From NCBI GenBank assembly GCA_942493045.1, contig OW818665.1:3162001-3226000 (forward strand): a DNA stretch of 64,000 bases, read 5' to 3'. The stretch is from Teretinema sp942493045 (GTDB lineage: Bacteria; Spirochaetota; Spirochaetia; Treponematales; Treponemataceae). The translations under genes were made by a program, and so were the position numbers. Positions 15,381-24,371 of the stretch are shown here, in pieces. Positions within the stretch are counted from its first letter, which is position 1; every line of letters begins with the position of its first letter. The notes below the pieces were generated by a model. It was given only the letters and a program-made list of their open reading frames with translations. It was not told the DNA's origin and searched no databases.

Positions 15381-16520
15381 GTGGCAAAGAGAGATTATTA
15401 CGAAGTGCTTGGTGTGCCTAAAACCGCCACCAAGGATGATATAAAGAAAGGTTACCGTAAGCTGGCTATCCAGTATCATCCGGACAAGAACCCGGGTAAT
15501 AAGGAATCGGAAGAGAAATTCAAGGAAGCGACCGAAGCTTATGAAGTGCTTTCCGACGATCAAAAACGCCCCATTTACGATCAGTATGGTTTTGCCGGCC
15601 TGGACAGTATGGGCGGAGCGGGAGCCGGCGGCTATGATCCAAGTCATTTCCAGGGTTTCGAGGATATTTTCGGCGATTTTTCCGGTATTTTCGAGAACCT
15701 CTTCGGCGGTGGCGGCGGTGGCGGAGCCAGACGCCGTTCCGGCGGACGCGCCGGTCCCTCCCAGGGCGCCAGTCTGCGTTATGACCTTCAAATATCCTTT
15801 CAGGACGCGGTATACGGTACCAAGGCCGAAATTAAATATTCGCGCAGCGAGTCTTGCGCCTCCTGTAAGGGCTCCGGGGCTTCCGGCGGGTCCGGCCGCA
15901 AGATGTGCGCCACCTGCCAGGGAACCGGTCAGGTACGGCACAGTTCCGGCTTTTTTTCCATCGCTTCAGCCTGCCCCAGCTGCCATGGAGAAGGCACGAT
16001 TATAGAGAACCCCTGCAAAGAGTGCTCCGGCACCGGAACGCAGAAGAAACAGCAAAAGATTCTGGTTACCATTCCGGCCGGCGTGGATGATGGGAAGCGC
16101 ATCAGTATTCCGCGACAGGGTGATGCCGGACCGAACGGCGGACCCTACGGTGACCTCTATGTCTTTATCCGGGTAAAGGCCCATGCCCACTTTGAGCGCT
16201 CCGACGCTGATCTGTACTGCGCGGTACCGATTTCCATCACCCAGGCGGCGCTCGGCGCCGAGATTACCGTAATGGCCCTCGACGGCAAACAGCTCAAGCT
16301 GAAGGTGCCTGCCGGAACCCAGAGCGGAAAACTGCTACGCATCCGTGAAGAAGGCGTACCGGTTGCCAACGGCAAAAAAGGCGATCTGTACATCAAGATT
16401 ATCGTTCAAGTGCCCCTAAAACTGTCTTCCAAGGCTAAAGCCCTTCTGGAAGAGGTTTCCAAGCTGGAGGGTGAGAATACTTCTCCCACACCTATTTCAC
16501 TGACTGAACTGCATCATTAA
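15381..16520 (+). CDS. dnaJ: DnaJ, Hsp40 co-chaperone
   Basis: The 379-residue protein is a full type I DnaJ. The J domain (VAKRDYYEVLGVPKTATK... HPDKN) stimulates DnaK ATPase. It is followed by a Gly/Phe-rich linker with a run of glycines, a zinc-binding domain with four CxxCxGxG repeats (CASCKGSG, CATCQGTG, CPSCHGEG, CKECSGTG), and two C-terminal client-binding domains (for example GDLYVFIRVKAHAHFERS). I chose the GTG at 15381, which has GGAG seven bases upstream and gives the normal N terminus; the longer frame would translate the terminator upstream. It ends just before a second terminator. Confidence 0.95.
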   Translation: MAKRDYYEVLGVPKTATKDDIKKGYRKLAIQYHPDKNPGNKESEEKFKEATEAYEVLSDDQKRPIYDQYGFAGLDSMGGAGAGGYDPSHFQGFEDIFGDFSGIFENLFGGGGGGGARRRSGGRAGPSQGASLRYDLQISFQDAVYGTKAEIKYSRSESCASCKGSGASGGSGRKMCATCQGTGQVRHSSGFFSIASACPSCHGEGTIIENPCKECSGTGTQKKQQKILVTIPAGVDDGKRISIPRQGDAGPNGGPYGDLYVFIRVKAHAHFERSDADLYCAVPISITQAALGAEITVMALDGKQLKLKVPAGTQSGKLLRIREEGVPVANGKKGDLYIKIIVQVPLKLSSKAKALLEEVSKLEGENTSPTPISLTELHH

Positions 16521-16528
16521 TCGACCTG

Positions 16529-16590
16529 TTCGGGGGTACCGCGCCGGCTCTCGCTCTGCCGGTATCCCCCGAAACCTCCTTTTTTATTTT
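16529..16590 (+). terminator. Intrinsic terminator after dnaJ
   Basis: A 13-bp stem with one bulge (16529-16541 with 16560-16573) is followed after six bases by TTTTTTATTTT. It closes the grpE-dnaK-dnaJ unit. Confidence 0.8.
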
Positions 16591-16670
16591 CAAAAACCCT
16601 TTATTATGATAGAATAGCATCGATAATATAATAGCTATCTATCCAACTATCTGCCGAGAGGTGTATCAGG

Positions 16671-18053
16671 ATGATTCAGTCCCAAAAACGCATTGCCAAA
16701 TTGGCAGTCGACGGTCTAATCGGTCTTATTTTCTCTTTTTTCATGTTTATCGTCATGCCCGAATTTTCGTTCGGAGGCCGCTTTGTCGCGGCCGCCAGCG
16801 TTTTTGCCATTGCCGCGTTAACATCTTCGCTCCTGTCCACCGAAATCTGGAGGAAGCTCGAACAGCAGGTTTTTCAGATTCTGGACACCCGCCATTTTGT
16901 GCGGTTTGTGGATCGCCTGCGCTTTTGCTATACCCTCGACGATCTGATGGATGCCATTCAGGGCGTTCTGGAGCATGAGGCCGACTGTTCGGTGCTCTAT
17001 GTCAATTCCGAAAATCAGTATGTTATTTATAACAGCCCGAACCGCATTGCCACCGATCCGTTAACTCTGGAAGTACTGTCCCGTAATTTCAGCTCAACCT
17101 GGCCCCAGGGTTTTTATCTGATTGATGAAGAGCTGGGACTGGTTTCGGATTTCAAGCGGGCCCGCGGTTTTTTTCTGGTTTACGAAAAACTGCACTTTTA
17201 CGTACTATGCCGCTATATGCGTGTTTTTGAGGCCAGTGTTTTTGATACCATGCTGCATGAGTTTATCAGCTTCCTGAAGCGTACCAAGACCATTACTCAG
17301 CTGACGTCCATCGCCGAACTTTCCAAGGAATGGGACATGGTTGCCGAGACGCAGCTGTCCTTCCTGCCCCAGAAAATGCCGACTCTCCCGAAGCTGGATG
17401 TCGCGGCCTACTTCCTGCCTCTGGTTAACGTTTCCGGTGACTACTACGACATTATTCCCGTAGACGAGAGTAAGACTTTATTTGTGCTGGGCGACGTCTC
17501 CGGTAAAGGTCTGGCTGCCGCCCTGGTTATGGGCGTTGTCGTAAATACCATCAAGATTATCGAGAATAAAGAAGATCTTCCGGCGATTATCCGGGCTATC
17601 GACATAGCCATTAAAGGCATGCGTTTGCAGGATAAGTATACAGTACTGTTCATCGGTTTGATCGATACGAAAGCCATGCGTATCCGCTATGTTAACGCTT
17701 CCATGGCCGACCCCATTATTATTACCCGCGGTCCTGACGGCTATAAAATTAAACCGTTACAGTCTACCTGCAGTCTGATCGGTATTATCGATCTGGACGA
17801 AGTCGGCGTGGGCGAGGCCCCCCTTTACCGCGGCGACGTGGTGCTGATGGCCTCCGACGGTATCTCCGAAGTTATGAACGACGAGGGCGTAGAGCTCGGC
17901 GATACCGATCTGTATCTGAATACGGTACGGAACAGCGCCCACAAGGCAGCGCGGCACTTTGTGCAGGATATCGCCGATCTGGTATTCAGTTATAACGGTG
18001 ATAAAAAACTGCGTGACGACGTCACCATGCTTGTAGCGAAGATTGAGGAGTAA
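16671..18053 (+). CDS. Membrane-anchored RsbU/SpoIIE-type serine phosphatase
   Basis: The 460-residue protein has two predicted membrane segments at the N terminus (about 12-36 and 38-58), a middle domain of about 140 residues that could be a sensor, and a C-terminal PP2C domain of the SpoIIE/RsbU class. The metal-binding and catalytic landmarks are VSGDYYDIIPVDE, FVLGDVSGKGLAAALVM, LMASDGISEVMND and DDVTMLVAKIEE. Such enzymes dephosphorylate STAS-domain anti-anti-sigma proteins. It ends two bases before a second phosphatase and upstream of a STAS and an RsbW-like gene, so all four likely make one partner-switching pathway. Shine-Dalgarno GAGGTG precedes the ATG. A TTTTCA/TAGAAT promoter may lie at 16587-16615. 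Confidence 0.88.
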   Translation: MIQSQKRIAKLAVDGLIGLIFSFFMFIVMPEFSFGGRFVAAASVFAIAALTSSLLSTEIWRKLEQQVFQILDTRHFVRFVDRLRFCYTLDDLMDAIQGVLEHEADCSVLYVNSENQYVIYNSPNRIATDPLTLEVLSRNFSSTWPQGFYLIDEELGLVSDFKRARGFFLVYEKLHFYVLCRYMRVFEASVFDTMLHEFISFLKRTKTITQLTSIAELSKEWDMVAETQLSFLPQKMPTLPKLDVAAYFLPLVNVSGDYYDIIPVDESKTLFVLGDVSGKGLAAALVMGVVVNTIKIIENKEDLPAIIRAIDIAIKGMRLQDKYTVLFIGLIDTKAMRIRYVNASMADPIIITRGPDGYKIKPLQSTCSLIGIIDLDEVGVGEAPLYRGDVVLMASDGISEVMNDEGVELGDTDLYLNTVRNSAHKAARHFVQDIADLVFSYNGDKKLRDDVTMLVAKIEE

Positions 18054-18055
18054 CC

Positions 18056-20185
18056 ATGAGTTTAGTCATTTTTAGTTATATACTGGCTGTATTCCTCTTT
18101 ATTTTCTCGTATTACCTGGATTCACGCGCTGAGAAGACCGGCACCGCCTTCACCGGCATTGCCATGACCTCGGCGTTCATTGCCCTGTTTTTCGCCCTCT
18201 CCGCCAGTTTGATCTATGCCCAGGTGGATACCGTGTCGACGCTGGTCATGAAGCTGGCCATGGCCTGTCTGGCGCTCGAAAGCCTGTTCATCGTGCGATT
18301 CAGCCTGATAATCCCTTATTTTACCCGCAACCGCCTGTTCACCGTTTTAGGCTGGCTGTTTACGATACTCGCGGTGTACTTGATATTCTTCGGGGTGGGA
18401 AATCTGTCCTGGTATCCCGATACCGGTTTTATGATTTCTTCCCGGCTGATTTATGGCGGTTTCAGCGGTCTGCCGGTGTTTGTCCTTGTCTATCTGGCCG
18501 GCTTCCCGGCCCTGGCCATTTTAATACTGTTCTTCCGTTCCGCGGGTTTACGCAGCCGGATTTACCGGCAGCGGCTGCAGCTGGTGGCCTTGTCTATTCT
18601 GGTGGGTCTGGCGGTCTGTTTTGGACTGTTCATGCTGTCAAAGGTCTATTTCTGGGCCTTCCCCATCATTCCGTTCGGCTTAGCCCTGATGCTGATATTA
18701 ATCCATCAGTCTGTTTCTGTTACGACCCTCTTTGACCGCTCCATGGTGGTTTCGGCTCTGATTAATTTTGTGCTGCTGACCGTAATTTTCAGCACCCTGG
18801 CCGGATTGTCCACCGCTCTGATCATGCAGAGTACCTCCATCGAAGCGGTGATAACTCTTTCCGTGGTAATAATGGCTATTGTTTTATTGGGCTTACGGGA
18901 GCTTTTTGCCCGACGCCTGCGCAAATATATCCGGGTCGGCGCCGAATATGGTCCGGATCTGGAAGCCGGTTTTGAGAAGATTGACTACACCGCCGGCGGT
19001 CAGGAAGTAATCCGGGTAGCCGTTGAGCTTTTAACGCAGCATGTGGAATGCGTGTCAGTGGATATTCTTGTTTCTGACGACAAGGGCAAGCTGGCTACCT
19101 CCTATTCAACCGGCGGCGGTAAAAACTCTGTCAGTATGGATGATAAATCCATAGAGTTCATGTTGAACCATAACCTGACCATCGTACTTAAAACCCAGGC
19201 CATTACCAGCCATGTCTATTCCGAATGCAAGGCCGAACTGTTAAAGATTTTTGAAATCGGGCATTCCGATGCCATGATACTGATCCGTGAAGGCCGCCGG
19301 GTTGTCGGTCTGATTCTGCTGGGCGCCAAGCGGCGCGGCGCGGACTACACCGATTACGACTATGCCGAGCTTTCAAAATTGTATTCCAGTTTCTTCCTGG
19401 TAATGTACTATCTGAAGAATATTGCCAATGAATCGGTGGTTTTGACCGTCGACCGTGAAATCGAATTTTCCGGTCAGATCATATCCTCCATTCAGGACAA
19501 TATTGACCGCATGAACAACGACAAGGTGGATGTCGACTTTATCACTCAGTCCGCCCGTAAGCTCGGCGGTGACTTTATTGATTTTATCCGCCTGTCGGAG
19601 CAGAAGTATCTGTTTGTTTCCGGAGACGTTTCCGGCAAGGGCTTGAACGCCAGTATGTCCATGGTTATCTTGAAGTCGGTTATCCGGACCTTCCTTACGG
19701 AGACTTCGGATTTCAAAAAACTGGTGGTGAAGGTTAACGGCTTTATCAAGAACAACCTGCCCAAAGGAACCTTCTTCGCCGGTGTGTTCGGCTTGATGGA
19801 TTTTGCCACCAACACTATGTATTACATTAACTGCGGCGTCCCGATCATGTTGCTGTATACCGCCGCCTACAATAACGCCATTGAAATTCAGGGCGAGGGG
19901 CGGGTGCTCGGTTTTGTGCGCAATATCGAGAAGTTTATCAAGGTCAAGAAAATAGTGCTGAACGCCGGTGATATTATTCTGACGACAACGGACGGCCTGA
20001 TCGACTCCGCCAACCTGCGCGGTGAACGCTTCGGAAAGGACCGGGTACAGCGCATGCTGATGGACAACCGTACCTATCCGTCCGGCCGTATCGCCAAATT
20101 CCTGTGTGACAGTCTGACCGAATTTGTTTCCAGGGAGCTGGAAGACGACATAACGGTGCTGGTATTCAAATACCTCGCTAAATAA
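18056..20185 (+). CDS. Seven-helix membrane sensor fused to RsbU/SpoIIE-type phosphatase
   Basis: The 709-residue protein starts with seven or more membrane helices spread over about residues 1-285, resembling the 7TM input modules of histidine kinases. Next comes a GAF-like cytoplasmic domain (about 305-465) and a PP2C/SpoIIE phosphatase domain (about 480-705) with GGDFIDFIRLSEQKY, FVSGDVSGKGLNASMSM, LTTTDGLIDSANLRGERFG and DDITVLVFKYL. All catalytic aspartates appear present. GAGGAG precedes the ATG and only two bases separate it from the previous phosphatase gene. Two phosphatases feeding one STAS protein would let two different signals release the same target. The signals are unknown. Confidence 0.88.
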   Translation: MSLVIFSYILAVFLFIFSYYLDSRAEKTGTAFTGIAMTSAFIALFFALSASLIYAQVDTVSTLVMKLAMACLALESLFIVRFSLIIPYFTRNRLFTVLGWLFTILAVYLIFFGVGNLSWYPDTGFMISSRLIYGGFSGLPVFVLVYLAGFPALAILILFFRSAGLRSRIYRQRLQLVALSILVGLAVCFGLFMLSKVYFWAFPIIPFGLALMLILIHQSVSVTTLFDRSMVVSALINFVLLTVIFSTLAGLSTALIMQSTSIEAVITLSVVIMAIVLLGLRELFARRLRKYIRVGAEYGPDLEAGFEKIDYTAGGQEVIRVAVELLTQHVECVSVDILVSDDKGKLATSYSTGGGKNSVSMDDKSIEFMLNHNLTIVLKTQAITSHVYSECKAELLKIFEIGHSDAMILIREGRRVVGLILLGAKRRGADYTDYDYAELSKLYSSFFLVMYYLKNIANESVVLTVDREIEFSGQIISSIQDNIDRMNNDKVDVDFITQSARKLGGDFIDFIRLSEQKYLFVSGDVSGKGLNASMSMVILKSVIRTFLTETSDFKKLVVKVNGFIKNNLPKGTFFAGVFGLMDFATNTMYYINCGVPIMLLYTAAYNNAIEIQGEGRVLGFVRNIEKFIKVKKIVLNAGDIILTTTDGLIDSANLRGERFGKDRVQRMLMDNRTYPSGRIAKFLCDSLTEFVSRELEDDITVLVFKYLAK

Positions 20186-20195
20186 GGGGCTTATT

Positions 20196-20522
20196 GTGGA
20201 ACATATTTCGATAATCGAGAAACGCGGCGCCAACTACGCTCTGCTCGAGGTTTCTGGAACCATTAACTCCTATACCTATACCGAGTTTCAGAGCAAGGTT
20301 TACGCCCTTATTAAGGAAGCCAATCTGGTATTGGATATGTCCCGCGTTACCAACCTCTCTTCATCCGGTTTGGGAGTACTGATGGCCGCCTACGACGACG
20401 GTGAAGAAATCGGCCATAAACTGTACATCATGAAACCGTCCGAGGTGGTGCGTATGGCCATTGAATCCACCGGGTTCGCGGACATGTTTACGGTAATTTA
20501 CTCGCTCACTGAGGTTTTATAG
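20196..20522 (+). CDS. STAS-domain anti-sigma factor antagonist (SpoIIAA/RsbV-like)
   Basis: The 108-residue protein is a single STAS domain. The regulatory phosphorylation site is in VTNLSSSGLGVLMAAYDDG, matching the DSSGLG motif of SpoIIAA and RsbV, where the serine is phosphorylated by an RsbW-type kinase and dephosphorylated by an RsbU-type phosphatase. It starts with GTG at 20196 with AAGGGG upstream and follows the second phosphatase by ten bases. Its neighbours on both sides supply the expected kinase and phosphatases. It may control a sigma factor or, as in many bacteria without sigma B, another output. Confidence 0.9.
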   Translation: MEHISIIEKRGANYALLEVSGTINSYTYTEFQSKVYALIKEANLVLDMSRVTNLSSSGLGVLMAAYDDGEEIGHKLYIMKPSEVVRMAIESTGFADMFTVIYSLTEVL

Positions 20523-20527
20523 CCATC

Positions 20528-20929
20528 GTGCAGAACCGCGAGTGTCAGATCAAGCTCCGCACCGACTTTGAAAATTTGCCGGTGCTGGAACGGTTCATTA
20601 AGAATTGCCCGCTGCTGAGCGCCGATCAGGTGCCGAGGGCGATGCTGATCGCCACCGAGTACTTTGATAATATTATCTGTCACGGGCGTTGTCTGCGTTA
20701 TTGCCCGGTTTCCGTAAAAATTACCGCCGATTCCGTAATTCGCCTCCAGTTTCAGTACCGCTCCAGCAATTTTAATGAGATGATTGCCGGGCACCAGCAT
20801 ACCAGCCCGCACTACGATATCGACTCCGACCGCTACAGGGGTCTGGGTTTGCGGATGTGCCACAACCTTTCCAGTCATATCGAATATAAAAAAGGCTTGT
20901 TCAAGAATTACATAATTATTACACTTTAA
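20528..20929 (+). CDS. RsbW-like anti-sigma serine kinase (GHKL ATPase)
   Basis: The 133-residue protein has the compact HATPase fold of the SpoIIAB/RsbW group: an N-box like region IATEYFDNIICHG with Glu and Asn, and a C-terminal GLGLRMCHNLSSHIEYKKG that fits the glycine-rich lid and last strand. It should phosphorylate the STAS protein encoded just upstream and, when free, bind a sigma factor or other target. The start is a GTG at 20528, five bases after the previous stop, with no clear Shine-Dalgarno sequence, so translation is probably coupled. No sigma factor gene is adjacent. The middle of the protein is more divergent than usual, so kinase activity is likely but not proven. Confidence 0.8.
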   Translation: MQNRECQIKLRTDFENLPVLERFIKNCPLLSADQVPRAMLIATEYFDNIICHGRCLRYCPVSVKITADSVIRLQFQYRSSNFNEMIAGHQHTSPHYDIDSDRYRGLGLRMCHNLSSHIEYKKGLFKNYIIITL

Positions 20930-20931
20930 TC

Positions 20932-21600
20932 ATGCAGCGACAAACCCTGGCCATCTTCGACGTAGACCACACCATCAGCCGCCGCGCGACTTCACTGGCT
21001 TTTATCCGGGTATGCATGCGCTATGGATTTATCAAACCCTGGTATTTACTGGGCGTGCCTTTTTTGTACTTGTTCTACCGGCTGCTTAATTTACGGCTGG
21101 ATTTTCTGTTTAAATACAGTCTGCCGCGTCTGTACGGCCGGTCCCGCGCCGACTTTGAACAGGTGGCGCAGGAAGCCTTTGACCGGTATCTGCTGGATTC
21201 CTTTTACCCGGGAGCGCTGCGCGAAATCGCCGACTTGCAACAACGTGGAATACGTATTCTGCTGGCGACATCGACCCCGTTCGAAGCTGTCTATCCCTTA
21301 GCCCAGTATTGCGGAATCAGCGCGGCCGATATCATAGCCACCCAGTTTGCCTACTCCGGAGGAATATTTGAGGGTAAACTCACCGGTGTGGCTGTGTATT
21401 CAGGTAATAAATGTGAAATTGTAAAAAGCTATGCCGAGCGTAGCGGGATCGACCTGCACTGGTGCTCGTTTTATTCTGATAGCATTCATGACCTGCCGCT
21501 GCTGGAACTGGTCGGTCACCCGGTGGCGGCCAATCCGGACTGGCGTTTGCGCCGCATCGCCAAAAAAAGAGGCTGGACTATAAAGGACTTTAGTAAATGA
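20932..21600 (+). CDS. HAD-superfamily phosphatase, subfamily IB (SerB-like)
   Basis: The 222-residue protein has the HAD motifs in order: I, IFDVDHTI with both catalytic aspartates; II, LLATST; III, a lysine in GNKCEIVKSYAE; IV, FYSDSIHDLPLLE. The cap inserted after motif I contains a hydrophobic stretch (YLLGVPFLYLFYRLLNLRLD) seen in the IB group with phosphoserine-phosphatase-like or lipid-associated members. The substrate cannot be told. It starts three bases after the RsbW-like gene and its stop overlaps the next start, so it belongs to the same operon as the partner-switching genes, which may mean it acts in the same response or merely shares the transcript. Confidence 0.85.
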   Translation: MQRQTLAIFDVDHTISRRATSLAFIRVCMRYGFIKPWYLLGVPFLYLFYRLLNLRLDFLFKYSLPRLYGRSRADFEQVAQEAFDRYLLDSFYPGALREIADLQQRGIRILLATSTPFEAVYPLAQYCGISAADIIATQFAYSGGIFEGKLTGVAVYSGNKCEIVKSYAERSGIDLHWCSFYSDSIHDLPLLELVGHPVAANPDWRLRRIAKKRGWTIKDFSK

Positions 21601-22367
21601 AACGAATAGGCTTTTTTTTGGTTTTATTTCCCTTGTTGATTTCCTGCGCACCCAAGCCGGTTTACCCGGTAACTGCTCCCGCGCCCGAAATCCCCGGCCT
21701 GGAGCTGTTGCCGGAGGAGCTCTCTGCCGCAATTGCCGCCAATCGCGCGGAGTTTCTCGCCGATCTTGAAGCAACGCTGGCCGCTGACGCCTCAAACCTG
21801 TTGGTACTGGTGGATAAACAGCATAGCCTGACGGACAGTTATGCTCCCTCCGATCTGGTGGACTTGGCCGGCGATCGCAGTTACACGCTGAACCGGGACG
21901 ATCTTTCCCTGCGGGTCGAAGCGGAACAGTCTCTGGAAGAGATGGCCCGCGCCGCCAGGGCGGAAGGCATTACCCTGCTGGTCAGCTCGACCTACCGTTC
22001 CTATAACTATCAGGCCGGAGTGTATCAGCGTAACGTTCAGCAATTAGGGCAGGCCGCCGCGGACCGTGAGTCGGCCCGTCCGGGCACCAGCCAGCATCAA
22101 TTGGGTACGGCCGTTGACTTTGGCTCCATTACCGACGCCTTTGCCCAGACAGCCGCCGGCCGCTGGCTCGCCGCCAACGCCCACCGATTCGGGTGGTCGC
22201 TGTCCTTCCCGGACGGCTACGAGGCTGTTACCGGTTACCGCTGGGAAAGCTGGCATTATCGGTATATCGGGAAGCAGGGCGCCGCATTACAGGCGAAATG
22301 GTTCGGTAACGTTCAGCAGTATATGATGGAATTCATTGACGCCTGGCGGTCCGCTCAAGGGCGGTAA
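21597..22367 (+). CDS. VanY-family D-alanyl-D-alanine carboxypeptidase lipoprotein
   Basis: The 256-residue protein has a signal peptide with lipobox (LLISC, Cys17), so it acts outside the cytoplasmic membrane. The catalytic domain shows VSSTYRSYNYQAGVYQ, then the zinc ligands in SQHQLGTAVDFG (His and Asp) and SWHYRYIG (His), as in VanY/DacB-type peptidases that trim the terminal D-Ala of peptidoglycan stem peptides. The last residues RWESWHYRYIG fit the family's ending. The ATG overlaps the HAD gene stop (ATGA). It is the last gene of the unit that begins with the phosphatases and it converges with the CDF transporter one base away. Confidence 0.88.
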   Translation: MKRIGFFLVLFPLLISCAPKPVYPVTAPAPEIPGLELLPEELSAAIAANRAEFLADLEATLAADASNLLVLVDKQHSLTDSYAPSDLVDLAGDRSYTLNRDDLSLRVEAEQSLEEMARAARAEGITLLVSSTYRSYNYQAGVYQRNVQQLGQAAADRESARPGTSQHQLGTAVDFGSITDAFAQTAAGRWLAANAHRFGWSLSFPDGYEAVTGYRWESWHYRYIGKQGAALQAKWFGNVQQYMMEFIDAWRSAQGR

Positions 22368-22368
22368 A

Positions 22369-23319
22369 CTATTCGACATCCTTGGGCGAGATGCCGAATT
22401 GCTCGGCGTGCTCGCCCTTGCCGGCCGGTTCGATATGCACCATGATGTCGTAGACGTCCGGGATCTGGCAACGGATGGCTTCTTCAACCCCGCCGGCAAT
22501 TTCATGAGCCTGATAGACCGACAGTTTTCCGTCAACCTCAATATCCAGGTCGATATCCCAGGCGCTGGACATCTTGCGGATGCGGGCGCGGTGCGGGTTG
22601 CCGGCTCCGGGTACGGAGCGTACCGCTTCGAAAAGCGATTTATACAATTCATCGTCGGCATTGCCGTCCATCAATTCCAGATTCAGTTCCAGAAACAGCC
22701 CCGCCGCCGAGCGCATTACCCACAGTCCGACTAGAAAGGCGGTCAGGGGATCCAGCCAGGGCAGATTAAACAGCATGGTCGCGCCGATGCCGACAAATAC
22801 CGAAGTCGAAATGATAATATCGTTGGTCATGTTTTTGGCGTTGGCCATAATCATGGCGCTGCCGCTGCGTTTTCCGATGCGGTACTGGCTGAAGGCCAAC
22901 AGCAGTTTTCCGCAGATTGAAACCGCCGTGACAATCAGGGCCAGTTTTCCGGGGATTTCCAGGGCGCTTGGCCTAATCAGTTCGCGCGCGGCCGAGAGTG
23001 AGAGCTGAAAACCGGCAATCATGATGATAAAAGCCAGGGCGACCGTGGCCAGGGTCTCGGCGCGCTGATGCCCCCAGGGGTGGGTGCGGTCCGAAGGCTG
23101 GTTGATTATGACGGCTACGGCCAGCGTCATGATGGCGATAATGACGTCCGAAGACGAGTCGATACCATCACCTAAGACTGCCAGGCTGTCCGCGAAAAGT
23201 CCCGTTGCTATTTTCAGAGCCGCCAGAATCAGGTTGCCGCCGAGAGCTATCCAGGCGGCCATACGTACCAGGCGGTTGCGGGTAGAGTTTTCGCAGGGTG
23301 CGGCGGTCTTGCTTGTCAT
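22369..23319 (-). CDS. CDF-family cation efflux transporter
   Basis: The 316-residue membrane protein has six predicted helices and the cation-diffusion-facilitator metal sites: LAVLGDGIDSSSDVII in helix 2 and AKNMTNDIIISTSVFVG in helix 5, each with Asp residues. A C-terminal cytoplasmic domain (about 215-300) with DIDLDIEVDGKLSVYQAHEIA is the dimerisation and regulatory part. It should export Zn2+, Fe2+, Mn2+ or similar metals in exchange for protons; the metal cannot be inferred. His-rich loops are absent. Shine-Dalgarno GAGG is six bases before the ATG, inside the short gap after the threonine aldolase gene, so leuS, aldolase and this gene likely form one transcript. Confidence 0.9.
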   Translation of the reverse strand: MTSKTAAPCENSTRNRLVRMAAWIALGGNLILAALKIATGLFADSLAVLGDGIDSSSDVIIAIMTLAVAVIINQPSDRTHPWGHQRAETLATVALAFIIMIAGFQLSLSAARELIRPSALEIPGKLALIVTAVSICGKLLLAFSQYRIGKRSGSAMIMANAKNMTNDIIISTSVFVGIGATMLFNLPWLDPLTAFLVGLWVMRSAAGLFLELNLELMDGNADDELYKSLFEAVRSVPGAGNPHRARIRKMSSAWDIDLDIEVDGKLSVYQAHEIAGGVEEAIRCQIPDVYDIMVHIEPAGKGEHAEQFGISPKDVE

Positions 23320-23326
23320 TTTTACC

Positions 23327-24361
23327 TCAACTGTAAAATTCGCGCATCCGGTCGGCCACTAAGGTGATCTGCTCCCGGGATATCCAATAATGGGTTACCA
23401 GGCGCCACAATCCATCCGTGGCGCAACTGTTAATCAGTATACCGTGTTCTTTCAGGAAATCGACCAAGGCTTCGGGGTCAATGCGCGAGTCTTCGCGGTG
23501 GCGGAAAAACACCATATTGATTTGTCCGGAAACAGCGTCGATTTCCAGGGCCGGTATTTCAGAAAGCTTTTGGGCGAGAGCGCGGGCGTTGTCATGATCC
23601 TGATCCAGGCGGCCCCTCATTTCTTTCAGGGCAATCATACCGGCCGCGGCCAGTATGCCGGCCTGGCGCAGTCCGCCGCCCATCAGTTTACGCTTGCGGC
23701 GGGCTTCCTCTATAAACTTACGCGTTCCCACCAACAGCGAGCCGACCGGCGCGCACAGGCCCTTGGACAGGCAGATCATGGCGCTGTCCACGTATTGGGT
23801 AATATCTTTGGCCTGCACGCCGAGGGCGGCGGCGGCGTTAAACAGCCGCGCCCCGTCCAGATGCACCGGTATGTGGTAGCGGTCGGCGCAGCGGCGGATG
23901 TCGGCCATGGCTGTCAGCGGGATGAGGCTGCCGGCGGAGTGGGCGTTCTCCAGGCAGATCAGCGCCGTTTTCGGCTCATGAATATCGTCACCGATACGGA
24001 TACGTTCCGTTATCGAGGCGGCGCTCAGGATGTGGTCCGGACAGGATACGGTGCGCAGCTGCACACCGGCGATTACCGCAGCGCCGGCAGCTTCATGCTG
24101 GACAATGTGACAGTGTTCATCAAGGATGACTTCGCTGCCCCGCGGGCAGTGGGTGAAAAGGGCCAGCTGGTTGCCGAAGGTGCCGGAGGGCACAAAGAGG
24201 GCCGCTTCTTTGCCGGAGAGGCTGGCGCCGTAGGCTTCCAACTCCTTGACAGTCGGATCATCGCCGTAGACATCATCCCCTACCGGGGCCGCGGCCATAG
24301 CCGCGCGCATTTCCGGGGTAGGCCAGGTTACCGTATCGCTTCGCAGATCAATTATGTTCAT
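23327..24361 (-). CDS. ltaE: Low-specificity L-threonine aldolase (PLP enzyme)
   Basis: The 344-residue fold type I PLP enzyme should cleave threonine and allo-threonine to glycine and acetaldehyde. It has the family beginning IIDLRSDTVTWPTPEMR, then VGDDVYGDDPTVKELE, LFVPSGTFGNQ, DGARLFNAAAALG and the PLP-lysine segment MICLSKGLCAPVGSLL. I chose the ATG at 24361; a longer GTG start would overlap leuS and has no homologous look. No strong Shine-Dalgarno sequence is present, and the start lies ten bases after the leuS stop, so translation may depend on leuS. Beta-eliminating lyases of the same fold are an alternative. Confidence 0.9.
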   Translation of the reverse strand: MNIIDLRSDTVTWPTPEMRAAMAAAPVGDDVYGDDPTVKELEAYGASLSGKEAALFVPSGTFGNQLALFTHCPRGSEVILDEHCHIVQHEAAGAAVIAGVQLRTVSCPDHILSAASITERIRIGDDIHEPKTALICLENAHSAGSLIPLTAMADIRRCADRYHIPVHLDGARLFNAAAALGVQAKDITQYVDSAMICLSKGLCAPVGSLLVGTRKFIEEARRKRKLMGGGLRQAGILAAAGMIALKEMRGRLDQDHDNARALAQKLSEIPALEIDAVSGQINMVFFRHREDSRIDPEALVDFLKEHGILINSCATDGLWRLVTHYWISREQITLVADRMREFYS

Positions 24362-24371
24362 AGTCTGACGG

